DNA of 64,000 bases from contig DASYKT010000041.1 in NCBI GenBank assembly GCA_035995185.1, positions 62,001-126,000 of the forward strand, given 5' to 3'. This DNA is from DASYKT01 sp035995185. GTDB lineage: Bacteria > Acidobacteriota > Blastocatellia > Pyrinomonadales > Pyrinomonadaceae. The position numbers were made by a program, and so were the translations under genes. Shown here one piece after another: positions 8,942-17,019 of this stretch (positions are counted from its first letter, which is position 1; every line of letters begins with the position of its first letter). The notes beneath the pieces were generated by a model, which was not told where the DNA came from, made no database searches, and was given only the letters and a program-made list of their open reading frames with translations.

Positions 8942-9445
8942 ATGGATCGAATCTTCTGTGTCCGGGCTGAATTCGGAAAATATACCGACCATTTTATCGA
9001 CGGCGGATACGCCGCGGTGGGATGGTTTTCGGACCAGGATTTTTCCGCGGCCGCGAGCCGCGGCGATCTGGAAAATATTCACAGCAGCGTCAGCCCGAAT
9101 GCCAATGCTCTCGTCAGCCAGCAGTTGGACCAGGTAGCGCGATTTTTGTTCGATCTAAAAAGCGGCGATCTGGTCATCACTCCTTCGCTCAACACGGAAA
9201 AGATTTATTTTGGCGTCGTACAGTCCGAACCAAATTATTACTTTGATGAAGTGTCGGACGATTGCCCGTTCGTGCACCGCAAGCGTGTGATCTGGTGCGC
9301 GTCGCCCGTTCCCGCCAATAAATTTCCCGCGTCCATACAGATCGCGATGCGCTCGTCATTGTCGGTCTTCCCGATAAATCAAAAAGAGGATTTTCTGGCA
9401 ACGATAGAAAATGCGCCGGTTGAAATGCTGCCGGAATTGGTCTAG
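8942..9445 (+). CDS. Stand-alone Mrr N-terminal/EVE-like domain protein
   Basis: A 167-residue protein resembling the N-terminal domain that precedes Mrr-type restriction endonuclease modules (PUA/EVE-like fold thought to read modified bases). Matching segments: RIFCVRAEFGKYT start, GYAAVGW, LKSGDLVITPS, YFGVVQSEPNYYF, and HRKRVIWCASPVPANKFP. No nuclease motif (D-x-n-ExK) follows, so it is a reader-type domain without its usual effector. The ATG at 8942 fits the family start; a GTG at 8897 in the same frame would add 15 residues. Neither has a convincing ribosome site. It is convergent with the ABC permease, only 12 nt away. Confidence 0.6.
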   Translation: MDRIFCVRAEFGKYTDHFIDGGYAAVGWFSDQDFSAAASRGDLENIHSSVSPNANALVSQQLDQVARFLFDLKSGDLVITPSLNTEKIYFGVVQSEPNYYFDEVSDDCPFVHRKRVIWCASPVPANKFPASIQIAMRSSLSVFPINQKEDFLATIENAPVEMLPELV

Positions 9446-9457
9446 CCCCGCGCGAGT

Positions 9458-10606
9458 CTAAGAATTTTTTCTCCCGAACATATCCAGCCCTACGGCCGAG
9501 ACTAGGATCGCGCCTTTGATGATATCTTTCAGGTAATCATCCAATCTCATCAGCGACATTCCGTTATCCAAGCTGGCCATGATCAGCGCGCCCAGGCAGG
9601 CGCCAAAGATCGTGCCGCGTCCGCCCATCAAGCTGGCGCCGCCGATGACACAGGCGGCGATGGCGTCTAATTCTTTGAGAGTGCCGTCGTCGGTTGAGGC
9701 GCTGCTCAGACGCGCGGTGTTAATCAGCGCGGCGATACCGGTCAGCGCGCCGAGCAGGGCAAAGACTTTGAGAATGTTGCGGCGGTTATTGATACCGGAA
9801 AGCCGCGCGGCGTCGGGATTGCCGCCGATGGCATAAAGATAGCGCCCAAACGTCGTGTTGCCCGTAATAAAAGCCCCCAGCAGCGCCACCAGCAAAAGTA
9901 TCAGGACGGGGATCGGCACGCCTTTGGAAGAATTCATCACGTAGATAAAAACGACGATAAAAATTATCGGAATTATCGAGTTCAATAATTCCTTCGTGTA
10001 ATTTGCTTTGCCCAGGCCGTAGGTTTCCTGCCGCCGCGCACGGTTTATCGCCATTGCCAGCACAAACAAAATTGCCACGCCCGCCAGTATCCAACCGAGC
10101 GTGTAGGGAACCGAGCCCTGCCCCAGATATTTATAGGCCGCGTCTGAAATAGGAATGGTCTCGCTTTGCGTGACGCCCTTTACCGCGCCGCGCCACGCCA
10201 GCAGCCCGCCGAGCGTGACGATAAAAGCCGGGATGTTGAAATATGAAGTGAGAAAACCGTGAAAAAGCCCGATCAACAGGCCGACCATGATCGCCAGCAG
10301 GATCACGAAGACCAGGTTGTAGCCAAAGCTGTTGAGGGCGATGGCCGCGACCGCGCCCGCAAAACCCAGGACCGATCCCACCGAAAGATCTATCTGCCCG
10401 GCGACGATCAGCATCAGCATCCCGACCGCCAAAATTCCGGTGACGGAAGTTTGCAGCGAGAGATTGGAAAGATTGTCGGATGAGAGAAAGGTTCCGCCGG
10501 TCTTGTATTGAAAGAACAGCCAGATCAAGGCCAGCACGGCCAGCATCACATACGCCCGCAAGGCGGACGTCTTTAAGCTAAAAGCCATTTTAGATGTTTC
10601 ATTCAT
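9458..10606 (-). CDS. Sugar ABC transporter permease (XylH/RbsC-like)
   Basis: Inner-membrane channel subunit of a CUT2-type (xylose/ribose-like) importer. About ten hydrophobic segments over 382 residues, with IVAGQIDLSVGSVLGF and the conserved GGNPDAARLSGIN, ASLMGGRGTIFGA motifs of this permease family. It follows the ATPase gene by 24 nt on the same strand. Start choice is uncertain: ATG 10606, GTG 10618 and ATG 10588 are in frame, and the region is a 16-bp tandem repeat without a good ribosome site. XylH length (about 390) fits. No periplasmic sugar-binding protein is encoded nearby. Confidence 0.87.
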   Translation of the reverse strand: MNETSKMAFSLKTSALRAYVMLAVLALIWLFFQYKTGGTFLSSDNLSNLSLQTSVTGILAVGMLMLIVAGQIDLSVGSVLGFAGAVAAIALNSFGYNLVFVILLAIMVGLLIGLFHGFLTSYFNIPAFIVTLGGLLAWRGAVKGVTQSETIPISDAAYKYLGQGSVPYTLGWILAGVAILFVLAMAINRARRQETYGLGKANYTKELLNSIIPIIFIVVFIYVMNSSKGVPIPVLILLLVALLGAFITGNTTFGRYLYAIGGNPDAARLSGINNRRNILKVFALLGALTGIAALINTARLSSASTDDGTLKELDAIAACVIGGASLMGGRGTIFGACLGALIMASLDNGMSLMRLDDYLKDIIKGAILVSAVGLDMFGRKNS

Positions 10607-10638
10607 AAAAAGTTTCACGCATAAAAAGTTTCACTCAT
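10591..10638 (-). repeat. 16-bp tandem repeat across ATPase stop/permease start
   Basis: Three head-to-tail 16-bp units on the minus strand: ATGAGTGAAACTTTTT, ATGCGTGAAACTTTTT and a degenerate third. Unit 1 contains the ATPase TGA stop; unit 3 begins with the likely permease ATG. Confidence 0.85.
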
Positions 10639-12151
10639 AAACGGTATGTCCTGTAGCGCAAGCCATAACTTTTTCCGGTGTTGCTTCGGCGCGGGTAAAT
10701 TCGCCGGTCATTTTTCCTTCATGCAAAACGATAACGCGGTCTGAAAGCCCGAGAACTTCGGGCAGCTCGGATGAAACCAAAACGATGGCCAGTCCGCTTT
10801 CGGCCAGCTTGTTGATCTGGGCGTAGATCTCCTGTTTGGCGCCGACGTCGATACCGCGCGTCGGTTCATCCAGGAAAAGTATTTTCGGCCGCGTCAGCAG
10901 CCATTTGCCGAGCACGACCTTTTGCTGGTTGCCGCCGGAAAGCGTGCCGGTCACGGTCATCACGGAATTGGCTTTGATGCGCAGCGACTGCATCGGCTCT
11001 GCGGCGGCGGCGGTTTCCTTGCTGCGGTTGGTGAGAAATTTCCCCCCGATGCGTTTTAGCCCCGCCAGCGTAAGATTGTTGAGAATAGTTTGATCCAGAA
11101 GCAGCCCATAGCGCTTGCGGTCTTCGGTGACAAAACCGATACCGTGACGGATAGCGTCTGACGGCGAGGCGATATTTACTTTTTTTCCTGCGACAAAAAA
11201 TTCACCGCTCGTGCGCTCGACCTGCGCGCCAAAGATCGACATCAAAAGCTCTGAGCGCCCCGCGCCCATCAAACCGGCGATGCCCAGCACCTCGCCTTTT
11301 TTTACAGAGAAGTTAATATCGTCAACCAGTTTTTTGCCCGAAATATTCGGATCGTTGGCGGAAAGATTTTTAACTTCGAGGATGGTTTCGCCGCGCTCAT
11401 GTTTTACCACCGGGAAAATATTTTCTACTTCACGCCCGACCATCGCGGCGATGACCTTGTTTTTATTAAGCTCGGAGGTGGGATGGGTCCCGACCGTTTT
11501 GCCGTCGCGCAGGACCGTGATGCGCTCGCTCAAGGTAAAAACTTCGTCAAGCTTGTGCGAAATATAGATCATTCCCACGCCGCGGGCTTTCAGATCTTTC
11601 AAAATGCCAAAAAGGATCTCGACCTCGCTTTCGGTCAGCGCCGCCGTCGGCTCGTCAAGCACGAGTATCTGCGCGTTTTGCGAGAGGGCTTTGGCGATCT
11701 CCACCAACTGCTGCTGGCCGATGCCGAGATTTCCCACGGGGGTGCGCGGGTCGAGCGGCAGGTTAAGCTCCTGCAGCAGCTTTGTCGCGCGGTGGTAAAG
11801 TTCGTTCCAGTTGATGATGCCAAAGCGCGCGGGTTCGCGTCCGAGAAAAATATTTTCGCCGACCGATAGTTCTTTGACCAGAGAAAGCTCCTGGAAAATG
11901 ATCGCGATCCCGGCCGTTTCGGCCTCGCGAATATTGCGGAAACGTCTTAGCTCATCGCCGACGTAAATTTCACCTTCGTATTCGGGGTAGGGATAGACAC
12001 CGCTGAGCACTTTCATCAGCGTCGATTTACCCGCGCCGTTCTCACCCACCAGCGCGTGAAATTCACCCTTGTGCAGGTCGAAGGTCACGCCGTCCAGCGC
12101 TTTCACACCGGGGAATTCCTTGACGATGTTTTTCATCTCCAGCAGCGGCAT
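10631..12151 (-). CDS. Sugar ABC transporter ATPase, two nucleotide-binding domains
   Basis: Cytosolic ATPase of 506 residues with two fused ABC domains, the arrangement of XylG/RbsA/MglA in CUT2 importers. Domain 1: Walker A GENGAGKST near residue 37, signature LGIGQQQLVEIAKAL, Walker B LVLDEPTAAL. Domain 2: degenerate Walker A GLMGAGRSE near residue 290, signature LSGGNQQKVVLGKWL, Walker B LFLDEPTRGID. The weakened second P-loop is normal for this family. It forms a two-gene operon with the downstream permease; the substrate-binding protein gene is absent from the window, so the substrate remains undetermined (xylose/ribose/galactose class inferred). Confidence 0.92.
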   Translation of the reverse strand: MPLLEMKNIVKEFPGVKALDGVTFDLHKGEFHALVGENGAGKSTLMKVLSGVYPYPEYEGEIYVGDELRRFRNIREAETAGIAIIFQELSLVKELSVGENIFLGREPARFGIINWNELYHRATKLLQELNLPLDPRTPVGNLGIGQQQLVEIAKALSQNAQILVLDEPTAALTESEVEILFGILKDLKARGVGMIYISHKLDEVFTLSERITVLRDGKTVGTHPTSELNKNKVIAAMVGREVENIFPVVKHERGETILEVKNLSANDPNISGKKLVDDINFSVKKGEVLGIAGLMGAGRSELLMSIFGAQVERTSGEFFVAGKKVNIASPSDAIRHGIGFVTEDRKRYGLLLDQTILNNLTLAGLKRIGGKFLTNRSKETAAAAEPMQSLRIKANSVMTVTGTLSGGNQQKVVLGKWLLTRPKILFLDEPTRGIDVGAKQEIYAQINKLAESGLAIVLVSSELPEVLGLSDRVIVLHEGKMTGEFTRAEATPEKVMACATGHTVYE

Positions 12152-12228
12152 AAGAATTTTGAATGAGGCCAGTGCTAAAGCATAAACGATTTTTGATGCG
12201 GGAAAAAGCTTGCAGAAGGGAGTTTATA

Positions 12229-12427
12229 GAGCGCGGGCATCCTGCCCGCATTCATTTGAATAAGAGCACCCCGTTACGCGAAGCGCGTTTGCACTGATAT
12301 GGCGGCCGAGCCGTGAGAAAGATAACGCGAGTGATGGCGATGAGGTCAGAACCGGAAGCGCTCTAAGTAGCCGAAACCGGGTGCGTCGAACGCTCCCGCG
12401 TTCGTTGCGGGCAGGATGCCCGCGCTC
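12229..12427. repeat. 199-bp element with 22-bp perfect terminal inverted repeats
   Basis: Arms 12229-12250 and 12406-12427 are perfect reverse complements (arm starts GAGCGCGGGCATCCTGCCCG). A copy of the ATGAGGTCAGAACCGG motif lies inside at 12340-12381. The element fills most of the 367-nt gap between the ABC ATPase and the small membrane gene and has no coding content. Confidence 0.85.
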
Positions 12428-12433
12428 CATAAA

Positions 12434-12459
12434 TAAAAAAAGGGAACCAAAGGTTCCCT
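12434..12459 (-). terminator. Terminator of the small membrane protein gene
   Basis: Stem 12441-12448 with 12452-12459 (8 bp, 3-nt loop). Reading the minus strand it is followed by seven T residues, 60 nt after the stop of the 78-residue protein gene. Confidence 0.85.
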
Positions 12460-12518
12460 GAGATTTATGAATTTACAGTAGAAAGGAGGGAAGCAAACAT
12501 TGCTCGAAGGAGGTCCGT

Positions 12519-12755
12519 TTAATAACCGGCCGATAGCTCTCCACGCACCGGGTTATCCTTGGCGAAACTGTACGCGCACCAGCCGGAAATGCCGTGATAG
12601 GCTATTCCAACCAGGCCAAATGTAGGTATGGATAAGATCCACATAAGAACCGACAGCGCGAGCCATGCGGCCCCGACACCGACCCTACCGTTATATATCT
12701 GCCCTAAACCGGGAACCAACAAACTCAGGATACCGGCTAACATTGGATTACGCAT
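12519..12755 (-). CDS. Small two-to-three-helix membrane protein (TM2/DUF5683-like)
   Basis: A 78-residue inner-membrane protein. MLAGILSLLVPGLGQIYNG resembles the start of TM2-like/DUF5683 proteins, in which a PGLGQ-Y-G turn precedes paired helices; further hydrophobic stretches lie at about 25-43 and 44-55. A GGAGG site 9-10 nt upstream fixes the start. It is monocistronic with its own terminator. Function unknown. Confidence 0.78.
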   Translation of the reverse strand: MRNPMLAGILSLLVPGLGQIYNGRVGVGAAWLALSVLMWILSIPTFGLVGIAYHGISGWCAYSFAKDNPVRGELSAGY

Positions 12756-12821
12756 ACTTTTTTCAACCTCCGTAGCTAGTAATACGCGAATAGGCAGGGA
12801 ATAGTTCCAAAATTTTAAGGG

Positions 12822-15068
12822 TTATTCTGAGGCTGTTTTGCGGACGTCGATTATCTGGCCGCGAAAGACCGTAAGTACTTGTTTTATCGCGGGATCTTCC
12901 TGCGCGGCCAGCCACAGTTCGGGCGCCGCTTCGCGATTTTTTTCCAGTTCGGCAGTGGTGGGGACCGTTAAACCGACCTGGCGGCCGTCGATCCTTACGT
13001 CGATGGAAAGAGCCTGGCCCAAAAGGTCTTTAACGATCGGGGCGATGATCTCCATATTATCAGGGGATTCGAGGATGGCTTTCCAATATTCGGCGGTATC
13101 GGGCAGAAAAAAGACGATTTCGCCGTTCCCGGTCTGCACGCGCGAAACTTCCTCGAACGCCTTGGCCAGCGAGCCTTTTCCTTTTTGATTCAGAGCGGTT
13201 TTGATGCGTTCGGCCAGCTTCTTTTCCGGGGCGGCGGCTTTTTTCACCGGTGCCGGAGTAACTGACGCAACAGGCGCAACCGGAGCAGCCGGAGTTCCGC
13301 CATTCGTGGGCGGTTTTGGAGCCGCTGCAAGCGCAACTACAGGCGCGGCGGCTTCAGGAATTCGCGGCGGCGGAACAAAGCGAGTTTCCGGCGCGAGCGA
13401 AGAAAGATCAAGGCTGAGTTCGACCGAGAGATCGTCTCCTTCGCGCAGCAGCGCCCGCTCATAAGCGTTGTCCAGCCAGGAGTCGTCGATGTGGACAAAG
13501 TCCTCGGCGGAAAACTGCAGCGCAAGCCCGGCAGCCCCGGCAGCAGATGCATAACTCGCAGGGGGCGGGGAATAAACCGGAATGTTTTGAGGCCCGACGT
13601 TAGGCGGCTGTGTTCTTATGTTTTCTTCGGTGGCCGATTTGGCCTGGACATAGGCCCGGGAAGGATCGTTCTGAGTCACACCTTCAGGAGGCTTCGACTC
13701 TTCGATCTTTGGGGGAGCAGTTTTAACGGGTTCTTCAGACGGTTCGGATGCCTGCGCAGGCGACAGATCTTCCTCCGCGTCTTTCTTAAGCAAATTATCT
13801 AAAAATTCAGTTTTTTTTTCCGCGGGTGCACCTGCGGCGCCAGAAGAAGTTGAAGATGCAGCGGATGTTTTCGGAGATTCAGTTTCGCCTGCAGAAGAAG
13901 TGTTTCCATTCTCCAGGGCCGCCAATCGCTCGATGATCTTTTCCAGCGAAGCGACGCGGCGCATTTCCATCAGTTTGACCAGGCCGATCTCCAGAATGTA
14001 GCGCGGCTGGGCGGCAGTGCGAAGCTGGGTTTCCGTATCGGCCAGCGAATTGAAAAAACGCAGCAGGTCGGCCTCGGAAAACTGCTCGGCTTGCTTTTTC
14101 AGATCTTCGCGGCTGACAGCGGCCCAATCCAGCAAGCCTTCGGCATTCGCGGCCACTTTCGCCACCATCAGGTCGCGGAAAAAGCTCAGCAGGTCGCGGC
14201 AGAAACTGCGCAGGTCGTGGCCGCGGCTGGTCAGGTCTTCGACGATCTCAAAAGCTTCGATCGTGTTGTGCTCGGCGATGCCTTTTACCGCGCGGAGCAG
14301 GATATCGACGCCGGCAATTCCGAGCGCATTCACTACGTCCTCGGCCTCTATCTTTTCGCCGGAAAAACTTATCACCTGGTCAAACGCGCTTTGCGCATCG
14401 CGCATCGAGCCCTCGCCGGCGCGCGCCACTTCCTTTAGCGCGGCGTCGGAAATATTTACCTTTTCGACCGTGGCGATATTTTTCAGGCTGTCGAAAATTT
14501 TATTCAGCGCGATAGTTTTGAATTCGAATTCCTGGCAGCGGGAAAGGATCGTGTCGGGAACTTTGTGCAGCTCGGTCGTCGCCATAACAAAGACGACCGT
14601 CGGCGGCGGTTCTTCCAGAGTTTTCAGCAGCGCGTTAAAAGCGGGTTTTGAAAGCTGGTGAACTTCGTCAATGATAAAAACCTTGTAGCGGTCGCGCGCG
14701 GGATTGATGTTGATACTTTCCAGGATCGTATCGCGCACATCGTCGATGCCGGTGTGCGAAGCGGCGTCTATCTCGAGCACGTCGATCGAACGCCCTTCGG
14801 CGATCTCGATACAGGAAACGCACGGCTCTTTATCGTTCGGCGAACAGGGAATCGGATTAGGCCTGTCGGTCTTATGGCAATTCAGGGCTTTGGCCAGCAG
14901 CCGCGCGGTGGTCGTTTTACCCACGCCGCGGGCGCCGGAAAAGAGATAGGCGTGATGCAGGCGTTCGTACTGCACGGCATTGCGCAGCGTGCGCGTAACC
15001 GCTTCCTGTCCCGTAACCTCCTCAAAGGTTTGCGGGCGCCACTTTCTTGCTATTACCTGATAAGACAT
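12822..15068 (-). CDS. dnaX: DNA polymerase III subunit gamma/tau
   Basis: Clamp-loader ATPase subunit of the replisome. Residues 1-370 form the conserved motor: Walker A GARGVGKTTTARLL near residue 45, a four-Cys zinc module (CHK through CVSC, about 64-87), Walker B VFIIDEVHQLSK near 122, and the clamp-loader lid and collar. A Pro/Ala/Glu-rich linker (about 390-600) leads to a C-terminal domain (about 610-748) expected to bind polymerase and helicase. Length 748 is typical for a full tau. An A9 run at codons 417-420 could yield a truncated gamma (see the separate entry). It is followed by the small membrane protein gene. Confidence 0.96.
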   Translation of the reverse strand: MSYQVIARKWRPQTFEEVTGQEAVTRTLRNAVQYERLHHAYLFSGARGVGKTTTARLLAKALNCHKTDRPNPIPCSPNDKEPCVSCIEIAEGRSIDVLEIDAASHTGIDDVRDTILESININPARDRYKVFIIDEVHQLSKPAFNALLKTLEEPPPTVVFVMATTELHKVPDTILSRCQEFEFKTIALNKIFDSLKNIATVEKVNISDAALKEVARAGEGSMRDAQSAFDQVISFSGEKIEAEDVVNALGIAGVDILLRAVKGIAEHNTIEAFEIVEDLTSRGHDLRSFCRDLLSFFRDLMVAKVAANAEGLLDWAAVSREDLKKQAEQFSEADLLRFFNSLADTETQLRTAAQPRYILEIGLVKLMEMRRVASLEKIIERLAALENGNTSSAGETESPKTSAASSTSSGAAGAPAEKKTEFLDNLLKKDAEEDLSPAQASEPSEEPVKTAPPKIEESKPPEGVTQNDPSRAYVQAKSATEENIRTQPPNVGPQNIPVYSPPPASYASAAGAAGLALQFSAEDFVHIDDSWLDNAYERALLREGDDLSVELSLDLSSLAPETRFVPPPRIPEAAAPVVALAAAPKPPTNGGTPAAPVAPVASVTPAPVKKAAAPEKKLAERIKTALNQKGKGSLAKAFEEVSRVQTGNGEIVFFLPDTAEYWKAILESPDNMEIIAPIVKDLLGQALSIDVRIDGRQVGLTVPTTAELEKNREAAPELWLAAQEDPAIKQVLTVFRGQIIDVRKTASE
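13811..13819 (-). other. dnaX A9 slippage/frameshift site
   Basis: Nine consecutive A residues in the coding strand at codons 417-420 of dnaX (GAA AAA AAA ACT). Insertion of one A or a -1 frameshift gives AAC then TGA (13809-13807), ending at about 420 residues, close to E. coli gamma (431). Loss of one A gives a stop after three codons. Thermus dnaX is known to make gamma through an A9 run by transcriptional slippage. Confidence 0.65.
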
Positions 15069-15171
15069 TTTGTTAGTAAATAGATAATAGTGAATTGTGA
15101 ATAGTTATTCAACTAAAGCAGATTTTAATAAATATCCACTACCTAAGGTTGGTGGATATCGGTTCTTTATT

Positions 15172-15236
15172 AGCCACTAATTACACAAATAACACGAATT
15201 AAATGTTTATTCGTGTTATTTGAGACATTCGTGGCT
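15172..15236. repeat. Gene-end hairpin repeat (copy 2)
   Basis: Imperfect inverted repeat of the AGCCACTAATTACACAAAT type, 50 nt beyond the stop of the metallo-beta-lactamase gene and 104 nt upstream of dnaX. A smaller hairpin (15132-15139 with 15152-15159) lies beside it. Confidence 0.8.
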
Positions 15237-15285
15237 AGCTAAACTTTTGAAAGGCTGTTGATCGTATAGATCGAACCGCGTGAAT

Positions 15286-16152
15286 TTATTTCTTTTCTAC
15301 TTTTTGTGCGGCCAACTTTTCCAAAAACGCTTTTTCGTTTTCTTCGATATAGGTTTTATAACCCTGCGGGTCGATAAAAGGGTTGACGGCCGGGGTTTTA
15401 GCCACTTTTCCCAATTTTCCCTCCAGATCGTATGCGCTGCCGTGCGCGCCCAGAAAAATGTCGACTTTTTGTTTTTTCAGCCAGGCAAAAGTGCCCAGGT
15501 AATCTTCGGCTATCCCCGGATATTTTTGATTACCCACCAGCGAGTAGCCGGGAGCGGAAACGCTGCAGACAAAGATAACGCCCAAAGCCTGTTTGTTTTC
15601 TTTCACCGTTGTGGTCCAGGTGGTGCACCCCGGCGTATGGCCGGGCGTGAAATTTGCCGTCAGAATTGAGCCGCCCAGTTTTATTTTCTGGCCGTTCTTT
15701 AGGATATGGTCGGCCTTTACCGGTTCGAAGGGATATTTGTCACCGTAATTCGGATCGCCGAGCCCGCCTCTTTCCAAAAGCCCGGCGTCTTTCGGGCTGG
15801 CATAAAAAGCACCTTTGGTCAGGCGTTTGAGTTCCGCAAGGCCGCCGGCGTGGTCGTAGTGGGCATGGCTGCTAAGAATGATCTTGACGTCTTCGACCTT
15901 AAAGCCAAGCTTGACGATATTTTTTTGTATCAGCGGAACTGTTTCGCGAAAACCGCTGTCGATCAAAATGTGGCCTTTGGGCGAAGTGATCAAATACGAC
16001 GTCACATCCGATGCGCCGACATAATAAACATTACCCGCGATGCGAAAAGGTTCAACGGACTGGTTCCACTCCGGTTCGGCCGGCGTGTATTGGGAAAAAC
16101 CAAAGCCGGAAATAATTAAGATAAAAAGAAATACGGGAAATACTCGTTTCAT
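15286..16152 (-). CDS. Metallo-beta-lactamase, subclass B3-like
   Basis: Exported zinc hydrolase of 288 residues starting at 16152, where a clear signal peptide begins (MKRVFPVFLFILIISGFGFS). Zinc ligands are visible: HAHYDH (site 1 His-His, site 2 Asp-His), GHTPGCTTWT (third His) and GAHGSAYD (last His). Ser rather than Cys at the site in VCSVSAPGYSL, the TPGHTPGCTTW signature and overall length point to subclass B3, which includes chromosomal carbapenemases of soil bacteria. Beta-lactam hydrolysis is inferred; some B3 homologues have weak activity. No AmpR-like regulator is adjacent. The longer frame to 16209 lacks a better start. Confidence 0.88.
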   Translation of the reverse strand: MKRVFPVFLFILIISGFGFSQYTPAEPEWNQSVEPFRIAGNVYYVGASDVTSYLITSPKGHILIDSGFRETVPLIQKNIVKLGFKVEDVKIILSSHAHYDHAGGLAELKRLTKGAFYASPKDAGLLERGGLGDPNYGDKYPFEPVKADHILKNGQKIKLGGSILTANFTPGHTPGCTTWTTTVKENKQALGVIFVCSVSAPGYSLVGNQKYPGIAEDYLGTFAWLKKQKVDIFLGAHGSAYDLEGKLGKVAKTPAVNPFIDPQGYKTYIEENEKAFLEKLAAQKVEKK

Positions 16153-16421
16153 AGTTTTTCGTACGCAAAAATGAAAATCGTGAATGAAATTATAACAATT
16201 TCTATTCACGATTCACTGTTTTCTATCCACTAAATTTGGGCGGCTTCAGACTTTACCGCAACACACGCTGAAATCGCTGCCGTTGCTCCGTTCCCGGCCT
16301 GGCGGGGTTCACAACTCAAACGTTGTGCGGGGCCTGAAGCCATAACTCATTTTAGATTTCATATCGCCGATTGTAGAGTTTTGCTGATCCAAAATCTAAA
16401 ATCCTCGATCCAAAATCGATA

Positions 16422-16512
16422 TGGCGGAAAGGGTGGGATTCGAACCCACGGAACCCTTTTGAGGTTCACAGCATTTCCAATGCTGCCAATTCAACCACTC
16501 TTGCACCTTTCC
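16422..16512 (-). tRNA. tRNA-Ser (GGA)
   Basis: Class II tRNA of 91 nt with encoded CCA (16422-16424). The acceptor stem pairs 16506-16512 with 16426-16432 (GGAAAGG/CCTTTCC), discriminator G. The anticodon arm CAGCA-TTGGAAA-TGCTG gives GGA (serine UCC/UCU). A long variable arm and a canonical T-arm with GGTTCGAATCCC are visible. Confidence 0.96.
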
Positions 16513-16594
16513 GCACGGTTGAAGTGAGATTATAAAACATTAAAGAGAAAATTACTCGTCGCCAGTATATCCGCCACCCAGCCGTAAATAGTTC

Positions 16595-16727
16595 GGCCAA
16601 TATCGCGCCTAAAACCTGGGCGATGATATACGGCACTATTTGCGAAGCGGGAAATCTTTTGCCCGCCCACACCCGATGGCCAGAGAGTTCCGATAAATTC
16701 CGCCGATAATTTTTTAACCACGGCCAA
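16595..16727 (-). pseudogene. Aquaporin Z remnant
   Basis: On the minus strand 16727-16680 encodes AVVKKLSAEFIGTLW, matching the AqpZ N-terminus, and 16672-16595, in another frame, encodes VWAGKRFPASQIVPYIIAQV followed by LGAILA, matching the segment after the first NPA motif. About 55-60 residues that should lie between them, including that NPA motif and first helices, are missing, as is everything downstream. This is a deletion-scarred relic lying between two tRNA-Ser genes, not a functional channel. Confidence 0.8.
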
Positions 16728-16872
16728 GCCCCCTTAGTTTATTAACTATAAATGGCAAAAGCGGTGTAAAAAAAATAAGTCGACAATGTTGTTTTCGACG
16801 GACTGGAGGCGAAATAAGAGATGATGTTGTTCTTATAATCCGAAATCCAAAATCACAAATCCAAAATCGTTA

Positions 16873-16962
<90 letters not shown>

Positions 16963-17019
16963 GCAAGGCATGTTTTATTCTAAGGTCACTACTGAAAATC
17001 TTCAAATTCAGCCTGGGTT

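Noticed and set aside
12224..12430. Arg/Ala-rich ORF in the gap after the ABC ATPase
   Set aside because: It lies entirely inside the 22-bp-TIR repeat element and its composition is that of the repeat, a common false ORF.
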